In this document: piece after piece, positions 17,284-27,737 of the stretch
How the letters are laid out: each line of letters starts with the position of its first letter
Position numbering within the stretch: position 1 is the first letter of the stretch
DNA from: Streptomyces sp. PH10-H1
Lineage (GTDB): Bacteria > Actinomycetota > Actinomycetes > Streptomycetales > Streptomycetaceae
Assembly (NCBI RefSeq): GCF_030063355.1
Contig: NZ_JASISZ010000029.1
Span: 1-64,000 of the forward strand
DNA: 64,000 nucleotides
Reading direction: 5' to 3'
Notes under the pieces: generated by a model
Told to the model about the DNA's origin: nothing
Seen by the model: only the letters and a program-made list of their open reading frames with translations
Database searches by the model: none
Made by a program: the position numbers and the translations under genes

Positions 17284-18511
17284 GGGTGTCCTCCCCTTCC
17301 ACGACGAAGCCGACCGTGGTGGTCGTGCTTCCGCCGATATTCAGTGTGGCGAACCGCTCCGCTCCTTCGACCTGGAAGCCGCCGGCCCGGCCGGTGACCT
17401 GGCGGCTCGCGTCGAGCAGCATCCGTACGCCGGTGGCGCCCACCGGGTGGCCACCGCCGATCAGTCCGCCGCTCGGATTGACGGGGATCCGGCCGCCGAT
17501 CTCCAGGTCGCCGTTCTCGACTGCCTGCCAGCTCTGTCCTGGCGCGGTGATGCCGCAGTGGTCGATCGCCATGTACTCGGACATCGCGAAGCAGTCATGG
17601 GTCTCAAGCCCGTCGACCTGGTCGATGCCGCCGATTCCGGCGCGGCCGAAAGCGTCGATGACCGTCTGCCGCACATGGGGAAGCACATACCGGTCCCCGG
17701 CGCTGCGGTCGGTCTTCTGCCGCAGGGAGAGTCCGGCCGTACGGTGTCCCCATCCCGCGATCCTGGCGAGCCGCTGCCCGGGGCGGCCGGCGGGCCGGCG
17801 GCCGGCGAGCCAGCGGTCCGAGACGAGAACCACGCCCACGCCGCCGTCCGTCATCTGGCTGCACTCCTGGCGCCGCACACGGCCCTCGATGACCGGATTG
17901 GCGTGGTCGTCGGCGGTGAAACTCGCCTCGGTGAGCTTCCAGTCCCGGGTCTGGGCGTTGGGATTGGCGCGCCCGTTGCGGTAGTTCAGCTCGGCGATCG
18001 CCCGCAGGTGGGCGTCGTCCAGGCCGTACCGCGTGGCGTATTCGTCGGCCAGCGCGGAGAACATGTACGGCCACATGAAGGTCGCGTCCTGGCCCTCGTG
18101 CCCGGTCCAGGCCGCCGCGCCCAGATGGCGGGCCGCCTCGTCGCCCGGCACCGTCTTCTCCAGTTCCACGCCGATGACGAGCGCGCAATCGTAGCGGCCC
18201 GCCTCGAGATCGGCCATGGCGGAGAGCACAGCGATGCCGCCGGATGCACAGGCCGCCTCATGGCGGGAGGCGGGCACGCCCCACAGCCGGTCCTCCACGG
18301 TCGCGGGCATTCCGCCCAACTGGCCCTGGCCGGCGAAGAGCTGGCCGAAGGCGTTGCCGACGTGGATGACGCCGATGTCCCCGGGCTCCAGTCCCGCGTC
18401 CTGGAGCGTGCCGTCGACCACCTCCCGTACGAGATCGGAGAACTCCAGCCCGGCGCGCGCCCAGTTGCGGGCGAAATCCGTCTGATGGCCGCCCAGCACC
18501 CATGTGTTCAT
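17273..18511 (-). CDS. Thiolase-like protein (SCP-x / lipid-transfer type acetyl-CoA acyltransferase)
   Basis: 412 residues. The reactive cysteine is in HEAACASGGIAVLSA, the catalytic histidines in ETHDCFAMSEY and GGGHPVGATGVR. The sequence fits the SCP-x type thiolases that act with a DUF35 partner in side-chain or lipid beta-oxidation; no DUF35 gene is seen here. ATG start, with the conserved 24-bp motif 20-43 bp upstream. It leads the operon thiolase, carotenoid oxygenase, HxlR regulator. Its promoter region is shared with a truncated plus-strand thiolase remnant. Confidence 0.88.
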   Translation of the reverse strand: MNTWVLGGHQTDFARNWARAGLEFSDLVREVVDGTLQDAGLEPGDIGVIHVGNAFGQLFAGQGQLGGMPATVEDRLWGVPASRHEAACASGGIAVLSAMADLEAGRYDCALVIGVELEKTVPGDEAARHLGAAAWTGHEGQDATFMWPYMFSALADEYATRYGLDDAHLRAIAELNYRNGRANPNAQTRDWKLTEASFTADDHANPVIEGRVRRQECSQMTDGGVGVVLVSDRWLAGRRPAGRPGQRLARIAGWGHRTAGLSLRQKTDRSAGDRYVLPHVRQTVIDAFGRAGIGGIDQVDGLETHDCFAMSEYMAIDHCGITAPGQSWQAVENGDLEIGGRIPVNPSGGLIGGGHPVGATGVRMLLDASRQVTGRAGGFQVEGAERFATLNIGGSTTTTVGFVVEGEDTHGR

Positions 18512-18530
18512 CCGTCACCTCCGATGCGAT

Positions 18531-18554
18531 GCTACAACTAACAGAGTCACTCGG
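18531..18554. promoter_or_regulatory. Conserved 24-bp promoter motif, copy 1
   Basis: GCTACAA + CTAA + CAGAGT-C-ACTCGG. It matches the copy at 21591-21614 at both blocks with identical spacing. The GAGTnACTC core is palindromic. It lies between the thiolase operon and the divergent thiolase remnant, so it is probably the binding site of a local regulator. Confidence 0.5.
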
Positions 18555-18567
18555 AGAAGGGACCGCG

Positions 18568-18687
18568 ATGGACGACGTCTACGTGCTCGACTATGTACCC
18601 ACCCCGCGAGGCAAGGGCTCCCGGCGCGGCGCCCTGCACGGGGTCGGCCCCGTCGGCGTAGCGGTCCTCCTGGAGCGCGTCCCGTAG
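18568..18687 (+). pseudogene. 5' remnant of a thiolase gene
   Basis: ATG with GGAGAAGGG upstream, then MDDVYVLDYVPTPRGKGSRR and GALHGVGPVGVAV, which is the standard N-terminus of acetyl-CoA acetyltransferases (VRTPRGKGS with an Arg-to-Pro change). A stop follows after 39 residues and the remaining ~350 residues are missing; the frame dissolves into low-complexity repeats and the oppositely oriented ligase gene. Promoter and ribosome site survive. Confidence 0.75.
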
Positions 18688-18736
18688 GACGGCAGGACGG
18701 CAGGACTGGTGGACGGAAGGACTGGTGGACGGGTGG
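18686..18736. repeat. Degenerate GGACGG/GGACTGGT short repeats
   Basis: About six tandem variants of an 8-base unit (GGACGGCA, GGACTGGT, GGACGGAA, GGACTGGT) fill the space between the thiolase remnant and the 3' end of the ligase gene. A related repeat field in the opposite sense lies at the other end of the ligase gene (20455-20590). Confidence 0.6.
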
Positions 18737-18743
18737 TCTTCGG

Positions 18744-20435
18744 TCAGAGGCTGTCGCGCAGCACCCGCTTCAGCACCTTGCCGACGGGGTTGCGCGGCAG
18801 CTCGTCACGCAACTCCAGCCGCTCGGGCAGCTTGTACGAGGCGATGTGCCGCTCCTTGAGGTACCCGACCAGGTCGTCCAGTACCAGCGCCGACCGCGCG
18901 ACGACCACGGCGCAGGCCTTCTCGCCCAGCAGCTCGTCGGGGTAGCCGACGACCGCGACCTCGGCGACCGCGGGATGCCCTGCGAGGAGCTGCTCCAGCT
19001 CCGCGGGGGCGATGTTCATCCCGCCCCGGATCACCACGTCCTTCGCCCGGTCCACGTACTTGAGGAACTGCCCGCGGTCGCCCGCGATCTCGAAGAGGTC
19101 ACCCGTCATGAGGTACCCCTGGTCGTCGAAGGGGCTGGGCAGGTCCGTGCCGCCCAGATAGCCCGCGAAGACCTGCGGGCTCTTGATCCGCAACTCGCCC
19201 GGACGGCCCGGCTCCTCGATGTCCTCACCCGTCGCGGCATCGACGATCCGCACCTTCGTCCACCGGGCGCCGCGGGTGGACCACTCGACGCCGTGCACGC
19301 CGTACCGGGGGAAGAAGCGCGCCCGCTGCTCCGGATCCGGTACGTCGTACGGGTCGGTGAGCATCCCCGTGCCCTCGTTCGACCCGAAGAAGTTGATCAC
19401 GCCGATCCCGTACCGCTCCTGCCAGCCGCGCACCATCGCCGGGGACAGCGGCGCCGAGCCCGAACCGATCCGGGTGAGCGAGGAGATGTCGGTGCTCGCG
19501 AGGAGCTCGTCCCTGGCGAGCAGCATGGTCAGCAGCGCCGGCGGCGCGACCGTGTACGTGACGCGCTCCTCGGCGATCTGGCGCAGGAACACCGGCAGAT
19601 CGAACGGATGGTGCTGCACCAGCACGCATCCGGCCCGGAGCCAGGGCAGGAACAGCCCGGCGAATCCGGCCATGTTGACCATGGGGAAGGGATTGAGCAG
19701 TACATCGTCCTCGGTCATCCGCGGCGCTTCCAGGCATGTCCAGGCGATGGCCAGCCAGTCGTTGTGGCAGCGGGGCACACCCTTCGGGGTGCTCTCGGTA
19801 CCCGAGGTCCAGCAGATGGTGACGCAGTCGTTGGGATCGACCGGGTGCTCGCGCAGATACGCCGCGACGCCGGCCGGGTCGTACGGCAGGCGCAGTTCGG
19901 CGTCGAGCGGCACCGCCCCGGCCGGTACGTCCGCCCCGAACGCGAGCAGCAGCCTCAACTGCGGCAGCCGGTCCCGCAGCCGGTCGACCTCGGCGGCGAT
20001 CTCCCGCCCGCCGACCCGGCCCGCCGTGATGAACGCCGTGAATCCGGCCAGGCCGCCCAGCTGCACCGTCTCGTGCTCGCGGTACTGCACCGGCAGCGGT
20101 GAGACGATCACCCCGATCCGCCAGCAGGCGAGATAGACACAGACCAGCTCGGCGATATTGGGCAGCTGTACGCCCACCACGTCGCCCTGCCCGAGACCGT
20201 GCCGCAGCAGCACGGCCGCGAAGCGGTCGACGTCCGCGTCGAGTTCGGCCCAGCTGAGCCTGCGCGCCGGCATGTCGACCAGGTCCGCCTTGTTCGCCGG
20301 GTCGACGAGCGCGAGCCGTCCGGGATGCAGCCGTATCCGCTCGCGCAGCAGCGAGTCCGTGGTCTCACCGTCCCACCAGCCCGCCTCGGTGTACTCGGCG
20401 ACGCGTTCGGCCGGATGAAGTCTCCGTGCCCCCAT
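18744..20435 (-). CDS. AMP-forming acyl-CoA ligase
   Basis: 563 residues of the ANL superfamily. The P-loop is CWTSGTESTPKGVP, followed by the A5-like FFGSNEGTGM, the hinge motif YLMTGDLFE and the C-terminal catalytic lysine in PRNPVGKVLKRVL. Such enzymes make acyl- or aryl-adenylates and transfer them to CoA; closest in overall layout to cyclohexanecarboxylate or fatty acyl-CoA ligases. It lies downstream of the broken LLM oxidoreductase on the same strand, and upstream of the thiolase/carotenoid oxygenase operon, which suggests a common catabolic role. The gene is bracketed by repeat fields. Confidence 0.9.
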   Translation of the reverse strand: MGARRLHPAERVAEYTEAGWWDGETTDSLLRERIRLHPGRLALVDPANKADLVDMPARRLSWAELDADVDRFAAVLLRHGLGQGDVVGVQLPNIAELVCVYLACWRIGVIVSPLPVQYREHETVQLGGLAGFTAFITAGRVGGREIAAEVDRLRDRLPQLRLLLAFGADVPAGAVPLDAELRLPYDPAGVAAYLREHPVDPNDCVTICWTSGTESTPKGVPRCHNDWLAIAWTCLEAPRMTEDDVLLNPFPMVNMAGFAGLFLPWLRAGCVLVQHHPFDLPVFLRQIAEERVTYTVAPPALLTMLLARDELLASTDISSLTRIGSGSAPLSPAMVRGWQERYGIGVINFFGSNEGTGMLTDPYDVPDPEQRARFFPRYGVHGVEWSTRGARWTKVRIVDAATGEDIEEPGRPGELRIKSPQVFAGYLGGTDLPSPFDDQGYLMTGDLFEIAGDRGQFLKYVDRAKDVVIRGGMNIAPAELEQLLAGHPAVAEVAVVGYPDELLGEKACAVVVARSALVLDDLVGYLKERHIASYKLPERLELRDELPRNPVGKVLKRVLRDSL

Positions 20436-20454
20436 GATGTCTCTCCCTCCGCCG

Positions 20455-20590
20455 GTCGGCCTGCCTGCCGCTCTGTCGTTCTACCGGTCCGCGGGTCCAT
20501 CCGTCCGCCGGTCAGTCGATCTTCCGATCCGTCGATATGCCGGTGTACCGATCCGCCGGTCTGCCGGTCTGCCGGTGTATCGCCGAGGAG
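20455..20590. repeat. Degenerate CCGGTC/CCGATC short repeats
   Basis: Many close variants of an 8-base unit (CCGGTCTG, CCGGTGTA, CCGATCCG and similar) between the ligase start and the LLM oxidoreductase end. There is no coding potential. Together with the field at 18686-18736 it brackets the ligase gene. Confidence 0.6.
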
Positions 20591-20595
20591 CGGGT

Positions 20596-21533
20596 CTACT
20601 GGTCCCGCAGCAGGGCGAGCGTCCGCTCGCCGCCCGGGTCGGCGTCCGTGCTCGACGCGACGACCGCGATCTCGTCCACTCCCGCCGCCGCGTACTCCGC
20701 GATCCTGGCCCGGACCGCGCCGAGGTCGCCGACCAGCCCGACGGCGGCGGCCAGTTCACGCGGCACCGCGGCGAGCAACTCCCGCGGATGCGGCCGGGAC
20801 CGCGCGAACTCCACGATCTCTCCGAAGCCCGCCTCGATGAACATCTCGGCGTAGCCGGGCGCCGCCAGATAACCGACCACTCCGCGCCGCACCTGCTCCA
20901 CCGCCTCCGGCGACGGATCGACGGCGGCCGTCACCCAGGCGGCGACCCGCGGCGACGGGCGCCCCAGCGCCCCTGCCTCCGCGCGCACCTGGGCGACCAG
21001 CTTCGCCGCCGAGGCCGGCGTGAGCAGATTCAGCACCATCCGGTCGGCGAGCGCGGCCGCCGTGCGGACGGCCGCGGGGCCGAAGGCGGCCACCGTCAGC
21101 TCCGATTTGGGCGCCGGCAGCCGCAGCCGGTAGCCGCTGGTCCGCACGACCTCGCCCTCCGAGGTCGTCTTCGCTCCGTCCAGCAGCTGCCGCAGCGCCG
21201 TCGCCGACTCCCGCAGCGCCACCCCGGCACGCCGGTGCGAACGGCCGTGCCACTGCTCGACGACGACCGGGCTGGAACTGCCGATCGCCACATCCACCCG
21301 CCGCCCGGTGAGATCGGCCACCGAGGCGACGCCGCGCGCGATCGTCATCGGGTCCCGTACGGACACGGCGAGCGGGCCGACGGTCAGCGGAATGCGCCGG
21401 GTGCGCAGACCGACGGCGGTGGCGAGCGCGAACACGTCGTAGGTGGCCATCTCGCCGAGCCACAGCTCCTCGTACCCGTTCCGCTCGGCGGCGGCCGGTC
21501 CTGCCAATAGCCCAGTGACACGGACAACTTCAC
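20596..21533 (-). pseudogene. Luciferase-like (LLM class, probably F420-dependent) oxidoreductase, frameshifted
   Basis: The start is a GTG at 21533 with GGGGAGG upstream and codes VKLSVSLGYW, the normal N-terminus of F420-dependent LLM oxidoreductases. After about ten residues the reading frame changes (near 21496-21506): the rest of the protein, beginning AGPAAAERNGYEELWLGEMA and continuing through a normal TIM-barrel sequence to LALLRDQ, lies in another frame, and some residues that usually follow GAGP are missing. Either the gene is inactive or the assembly has an indel here. It shares the conserved 24-bp promoter motif with the thiolase operon. Confidence 0.75.
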
Positions 21534-21590
21534 GTGCTTCAGCCTCCCCGACCGCAGCCCACGAACCCTCGAATCCACGACACCGCCGAA

Positions 21591-21614
21591 GCTACAATAG
21601 GCAGAGTGACTCGG
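21591..21614. promoter_or_regulatory. Conserved 24-bp promoter motif, copy 2
   Basis: GCTACAA + TAGG + CAGAGT-G-ACTCGG, the same blocks and spacing as 18531-18554. It sits 58-81 bp upstream of the LLM oxidoreductase start and could also serve the divergent gene at 21732. Confidence 0.5.
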
Positions 21615-21731
21615 CCACCCTTCCCGCGCCGCCGAGCCACGTGGGCGGTTGTGGCCGCCCGCCGGACAACCTTCGGGAGGCGAGGACCGTCCTACTCAGC
21701 ACCAGCCCCTGAAGACCGAGGTCAGCCGCCC

Positions 21732-22346
21732 ATGCCCTTCGCCCGTGCGACCGCGACGACTCTGATCACGGCGGCCCTGCTCCTGGCCGCCGCCCCGTAC
21801 GCCCTCGCGGACTCCGGTACGACGCTCTCCGTCGATCCCTCCTCCAGCCACCAGCGGGGGCGCGAGGCCACGTTCATCGTCGCCGTGACGGAGTCGGACC
21901 TCGGACGGGGCAAGGGGACGCTCACGATCGGGTCCCGCGCCTTCGTCAAACCGGTCACCCTCACGAAGCAGCGGTTCCATGAGGGAAAGACCGGCGGCGA
22001 GCTGTACGCGGAGACCCTGGCCATGGTGCTCTGCGACATCAACCCAGGCCCCTACACGGTGGAATTGAAGGACGGAGTGAGCGATCAGGCCCTGGCTGCG
22101 GTGACGCTGACGGTGGTGCCGGAGATGGACCCGGGAAACCAGCAGTTCTGCGGCGATCCCTCGGCCGGCTACGACTCGGTCGCCGACAAGACGAGCGAGG
22201 CCGCGGCCGATGACAATGTGGGCCACGACGGAATCGGAGTCGGCACGATCGTCGCGGGCGGGGTGGGGATCGGTCTCGTGAGTTCCCTCGCGACCGGATT
22301 CGCCGTCTCCCGCTGGCAGCGCAGGACTCGGCGCGAAGCGGAGTGA
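21732..22346 (+). CDS. Secreted, C-terminally anchored protein of unknown function
   Basis: 204 residues: a signal peptide (TATTLITAALLLAAAPYALA), an extracellular beta-rich domain of ~120 residues with two cysteines (VLCDINPG and QQFCGDPS), a C-terminal hydrophobic segment (GVGTIVAGGVGIGLVSSLA) and a basic tail (RWQRRTRREAE). This is the layout of cell-surface proteins held by a C-terminal membrane anchor. I do not recognise a named family. The gene stands alone. Confidence 0.75.
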   Translation: MPFARATATTLITAALLLAAAPYALADSGTTLSVDPSSSHQRGREATFIVAVTESDLGRGKGTLTIGSRAFVKPVTLTKQRFHEGKTGGELYAETLAMVLCDINPGPYTVELKDGVSDQALAAVTLTVVPEMDPGNQQFCGDPSAGYDSVADKTSEAAADDNVGHDGIGVGTIVAGGVGIGLVSSLATGFAVSRWQRRTRREAE

Positions 22347-22503
22347 CCTGCGGTCGTGCCGCTGACAGTGGCGCGGACGGCGGCAGGCGTTCATGACAGC
22401 GGCGCTGGATGCTGCTTAGGATGGCCTTACGGCATCGCACGTCGGTCACCGTCCGGGTGAGGCGCGGAGGTGCCCGTGAGGTGCCTTTTGGAGGCATTCC
22501 ACT

Positions 22504-22893
22504 GTGTCAGTCGAGTTGAACCACACCATCGTCTTCGCCCGTGACAACCGGGCCTCCGCCGAATTCCTGGCGAACATCCTGGGCTTGAAGGCCGGCCCGC
22601 AATGGGGTCCCTTCGTTCCCGTCGCCACCAGCAACGGCGTCACGCTGGACTTCGCGAGCGTCGGCCTGGAGAAGATCGCCTCGCAGCACTACGCCTTCCT
22701 GGTGTCCGAGGAAGAGTTCGACGCGAGTTTCGAGCGAATCCAGCAGGCCGGAATCACGTACTACGCCGATCCGGCCCTCAAGAAGCCGGGAGAGATCAAC
22801 CACAACGACGGCGGTCGCGGCGTGTACTTCCTCGATCCGGACGGCCACGGCATGGAGCTCATCACGCGCCCGTACGGCAGCGGCGGCCAGTAG
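22504..22893 (+). CDS. VOC superfamily (glyoxalase/bleomycin resistance-like) protein
   Basis: 129 residues, one VOC module pair: LNHTIVFARDNRASAEFLANI at the N-terminus with the first metal-ligand histidine, FLVSEEEFD in the middle, and GVYFLDPDGHGMELITRP carrying the C-terminal glutamate. Members are small metal-dependent enzymes or drug-binding proteins; the substrate is not predictable. GTG start with GGAGG upstream. No operon partner. Confidence 0.85.
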   Translation: MSVELNHTIVFARDNRASAEFLANILGLKAGPQWGPFVPVATSNGVTLDFASVGLEKIASQHYAFLVSEEEFDASFERIQQAGITYYADPALKKPGEINHNDGGRGVYFLDPDGHGMELITRPYGSGGQ

Positions 22894-22997
22894 CCCGGCA
22901 CCGCCAACGGCCCGGCAGCGCAGGGTCGGCACTCGGCGGCCCCGCGATTCCTGACTGCCCGCCCAGCGGGACGGGAACTCCGCACGCCGGCGGCGCA

Positions 22998-23013
22998 TGT
23001 GACGCAGGTCACA
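22998..23013. promoter_or_regulatory. Candidate Crp site
   Basis: TGTGACGCAGGTCACA is a perfect TGTGA-N6-TCACA and also matches the Streptomyces Crp pattern GTG-N6-GNCAC. Unusually it lies between two convergent 3' ends (VOC gene and glgC), 105 bp after the VOC stop. Confidence 0.5.
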
Positions 23014-23086
23014 TCGTGCAGTGACGTTTGATGTCCTCGAGGCCGGGCAGCCGAGTGGTCAGAGGCCCCCCATACCTCGCAGTCCC

Positions 23087-23121
23087 GGCCCGGCCAGGTC
23101 ACCCCCCCTCCTGGCCGGGCC
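23087..23121. terminator. Bidirectional terminator hairpin
   Basis: A perfect 12-bp stem GGCCCGGCCAGG / CCTGGCCGGGCC with an 11-base loop, placed just after the 3' end of glgC on the minus strand and in the convergent gap after the VOC gene. Confidence 0.75.
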
Positions 23122-23177
23122 GATCTGCGTTCCGCCGCGCCCCGGACAGGATCTGGAGCGCCCGCTGCCTGGGGTGT

Positions 23178-24395
23178 CTACGGCACCCGCTGTCCCTTGC
23201 CCAGCGCCACGACGCCCCCGGCGGAGACGGTGAAGTGCCGGGCGTCGTGCTCGCGGTTCACGCCGATGGTGGCTCCGGCGGGGACCACGACGTTCTTGTC
23301 CAGGATCGCGCGCCGGACGACGGCGCCCCGGCCCACCCGCACCCCTTCGAGCAGGACGGACTCCTGGACGACCGCGCCCTGTTCCACGATCACGCCCGGG
23401 GCCAGCACCGACCCGGTGACCTGTCCGCTGATGATGCAGCCCGTGCTGACCATCGACTCGCCCGCGATCCCGCCGGCGACGAACTTCGCCGGCGGCCGCT
23501 GGGCCTGATTGGTGAAGATGGGCCACTGACGGTTGTAGAGGTTGAAGACCGGCTGGATCGATATGAGGTCCATATGGGCTTCGTAATAGGCGTCGAGCGA
23601 TCCCACATCGCGCCAGTAGCCGTGGTCGCGTTCGGTCTCACCGGGCACCTCGTTGTCGTCGAAGTCGTAGACCTGCGCCTGGCCGAGCGTGGTGAGCATG
23701 GGGAGGATGCTGCCTCCCATGTCGTGCACGGAGTCCTCGTCCTCGGCGTCCTGCTGGAGCGCGTCGACGAGGACCTTGGTGGAGAAGATGTAGTTGCCCA
23801 TCGAGGCGAAGACCCGGTCCGGATCGTCCGCCAGCCCCGGCGGATCGGCGGGCTTCTCCAGGAAGCCGTCTATCTGCGTACTGCGGTGCGCCGTGGTGAT
23901 CACGCCGAACGCGGACGCCTGCTCGCGGGGCACCCGTATGCCGGCGACCGTCACTCCCGCGCCGGCCTCGATGTGCCGGTCCAGCATCTGCCGCGGATCC
24001 ATCCGGTAGACGTGATCGGCCCCGAAGACCACGATGTAGTCCGGCTGTTCGTCATGCACGAGGTTGAGCGACTGAAGGATGGCGTCGGCGCTGCCGAGAT
24101 ACCAGCGCGGACCGAGCCGCTGCTGCGCCGGTACGGGCGTGACGTAGTCGCCCAGCAGGCCGGTCATCCGCCAGGTGGTCGACACATGCCGGTCCAGGGA
24201 GTGCGATTTGTACTGTGTGAGCACGCAGATGCGGTGGATTCCGCCATTCACCAGGTTCGACAGGACGAAGTCCACCAGCCGGTAGACCCCGCCGAATGGC
24301 ACCGCGGGCTTGGCCCGGTCCGCGGTCAGCGGCATCAGCCGCTTGCCTTCTCCCCCAGCGAGGACAATGCCCAGTACGTTCGGTCGCCCGCTCAC
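23178..24395 (-). CDS. glgC: Glucose-1-phosphate adenylyltransferase (ADP-glucose pyrophosphorylase)
   Basis: 405 residues, the normal length. It has the nucleotidyltransferase N-terminus ([24 protein letters not shown]), the catalytic aspartate region [14 protein letters not shown], the sugar-phosphate site [10 protein letters not shown] and a C-terminal left-handed beta-helix ([16 protein letters not shown]). It makes ADP-glucose from ATP and glucose-1-phosphate for glycogen or maltose-1-phosphate synthesis. The glycogen synthase gene lies 40 bp upstream on the same strand, so both are probably cotranscribed. Confidence 0.95.
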   Translation of the reverse strand: MSGRPNVLGIVLAGGEGKRLMPLTADRAKPAVPFGGVYRLVDFVLSNLVNGGIHRICVLTQYKSHSLDRHVSTTWRMTGLLGDYVTPVPAQQRLGPRWYLGSADAILQSLNLVHDEQPDYIVVFGADHVYRMDPRQMLDRHIEAGAGVTVAGIRVPREQASAFGVITTAHRSTQIDGFLEKPADPPGLADDPDRVFASMGNYIFSTKVLVDALQQDAEDEDSVHDMGGSILPMLTTLGQAQVYDFDDNEVPGETERDHGYWRDVGSLDAYYEAHMDLISIQPVFNLYNRQWPIFTNQAQRPPAKFVAGGIAGESMVSTGCIISGQVTGSVLAPGVIVEQGAVVQESVLLEGVRVGRGAVVRRAILDKNVVVPAGATIGVNREHDARHFTVSAGGVVALGKGQRVP

Positions 24396-24435
24396 CCTGA
24401 CCCCCTTCGTCTCCGGCTGCCCGCGGGGCAGCCGG

Positions 24436-25605
24436 TCACCCCAGCACCGACTCGTAGACCGCTACGGTCCTGCGTGCCACCGCGTCCCAGCCGAATTCCC
24501 GTACGGCTCGCTCACGCCCCGCCTCCCCCATCGCCTGCGCCCTGGAACCATCGGTGACGACCTCGTTGACGGCGGCCGCCAGCGCGGCCTCGAAGCCGAG
24601 CGGATCGGCCTCCTCGTACGGCACCAGCAGACCCGTCCGGCCGTGCTCCACCACCTCCGGGATACCGCCGACGGCCGAGGCGACCACGGCCGTACCGCAG
24701 GCCATGGCCTCCAGATTGACGATGCCCAGCGGTTCATAGACCGACGGGCAGACGAACACGGACGCGTGGGTGAGGAGTTGGACGACCTCGGGGCGCGGCA
24801 GCATCTGCGGGATCCACACCACACCGCCGCGGCGCTCCCGCAGCTCGGCGACCAGAGTGCGGAACTCCTCATCCAGTTCCGGAGTGTCGGGGGATCCGGC
24901 GCACAGCACGACCTGCGTGCCGGGGGCGAAGTAGCGTGCCGCGCGCACCAGGTGCGGTACGCCCTTCTGCCGGGTGATGCGGCCCACGAACAGGGCGTAC
25001 GGCCGGGCGGGGTCGATGCCATAGTGCTCCAGGACGCCGACCCGCGGATCGGGGCGGTAGAGCGTGGTGTCGATGCCGTTGTGCACCACGTGGACCCGGT
25101 CGGGATCCACTCGCGGGTAGCAGGCGAGAACATCGGCGCGCATGCCGTGGGACACCGCGATCACCGCGTCGGCCGCCTCGGCGGCGGTGCGCTCGGCCCA
25201 GCAGGAGACCGCGTAACCGCCGCCCAGTTGCTCTGCCTTCCACGGGCGCAGCGGCTCCAGGGAGTGGGCGGTCATCACATGCGGGATCCCGTGGAGCAGT
25301 TTGGCGAGATGGCCCGCCATATTGGCGTACCAGGTGTGCGAGTGAGCCAGTTCGATGTCCGTCACCGCCGCCGCGATGGCCAGGTCCACCGACAGCGTCC
25401 GCAGCGCGCTGTTGGCCGACTCCAGCCCGGCCGCCGCCTGGTGGCGGACCACGCCGGCCGCTGGGTCGTCGGATCCGGTGCCGCCCCAGCTGTGGACCGT
25501 GAGGTCGACGAGCCCGCGCAGTTCTCGGGCGAGGAACTCGGCGTGCACCCCGGCTCCGCCGTACACGTCCGGCGGGTATTCGCGCGCCAACAGCCCGACC
25601 TTCAC
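24436..25605 (-). CDS. glgA: Actinobacterial glycogen synthase / maltose-1-phosphate synthase (GT4)
   Basis: 389 residues from a GTG at 25605 with GAGAGGTGGG upstream; upstream codons are not family-like. GT-B fold: acceptor side [20 protein letters not shown], donor side [14 protein letters not shown] and [19 protein letters not shown] with the conserved E-x7-E. This short GT4 form is the actinobacterial GlgA, called GlgM where it was shown to make maltose-1-phosphate from ADP-glucose and glucose-1-phosphate for the GlgE pathway. It is paired with glgC, and pgm is divergent upstream, so one locus can turn glucose-6-phosphate into alpha-glucan precursors. Confidence 0.92.
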   Translation of the reverse strand: MKVGLLAREYPPDVYGGAGVHAEFLARELRGLVDLTVHSWGGTGSDDPAAGVVRHQAAAGLESANSALRTLSVDLAIAAAVTDIELAHSHTWYANMAGHLAKLLHGIPHVMTAHSLEPLRPWKAEQLGGGYAVSCWAERTAAEAADAVIAVSHGMRADVLACYPRVDPDRVHVVHNGIDTTLYRPDPRVGVLEHYGIDPARPYALFVGRITRQKGVPHLVRAARYFAPGTQVVLCAGSPDTPELDEEFRTLVAELRERRGGVVWIPQMLPRPEVVQLLTHASVFVCPSVYEPLGIVNLEAMACGTAVVASAVGGIPEVVEHGRTGLLVPYEEADPLGFEAALAAAVNEVVTDGSRAQAMGEAGRERAVREFGWDAVARRTVAVYESVLG

Positions 25606-25925
25606 CGTGTCCCACCTCTCCGCTGACGACCCGGTGTCCCTGACACTGCCGTCCCGGCCTCCTCCGCTTCGCATCAGCGGGAGCCGGCCCGGGACGCGGC
25701 GATCGGTGCAGGACTCGTAGCCCTCTTCTGTACCGGATCGTCAGGCGCCAAACCACCGGCGGGCGGCTTGTCCCCCGGCACGGCAATGGTCCGGCGGTTC
25801 TCGGAGTGCGCCTACTCGCGTCGGGCACAGACACGGGAAACAATGCCGAACGACGCGGAACGCCACCGCACGACGGGCACGGGCCCACGGTGGCCGAGGC
25901 GGACTCGCACCCGGAGGAGACCCAT
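25606..25925. other. Divergent promoter region glgA / pgm
   Basis: About 320 bp between the two starts. Both flanking ribosome sites are visible (GAGAGGTGGG for glgA, GGAGGAG for pgm). No gene-like frame or clear operator was found. Confidence 0.4.
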
Positions 25926-27581
<1,656 letters not shown>

Positions 27582-27737
27582 CCGGCACGCTCGCCCCGTC
27601 GCACCCGTCCGGAGTCATTCAGCGCAGGCGATCGACGACTGAGCCGCGGGGTCGTCACCCCGCAGCCGCGCCCGGCCGTTCACTCACTACTGCTCGCTAC
27701 TGCTCACTCACTACGCGGCCGGCGTGGGCCCCGGGGC

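Noticed and set aside
14698..17397. An 899-codon plus-strand open frame
   Set aside because: It runs antisense to the HxlR regulator and carotenoid oxygenase genes, both with full family motifs; the frame has none.
23041..23090. tRNA-like start (GGGCAGCCGAGTGGTCAGAGGC)
   Set aside because: It resembles a D-arm, but no anticodon stem or GGTTCRA T-loop follows; the downstream part is a terminator hairpin.
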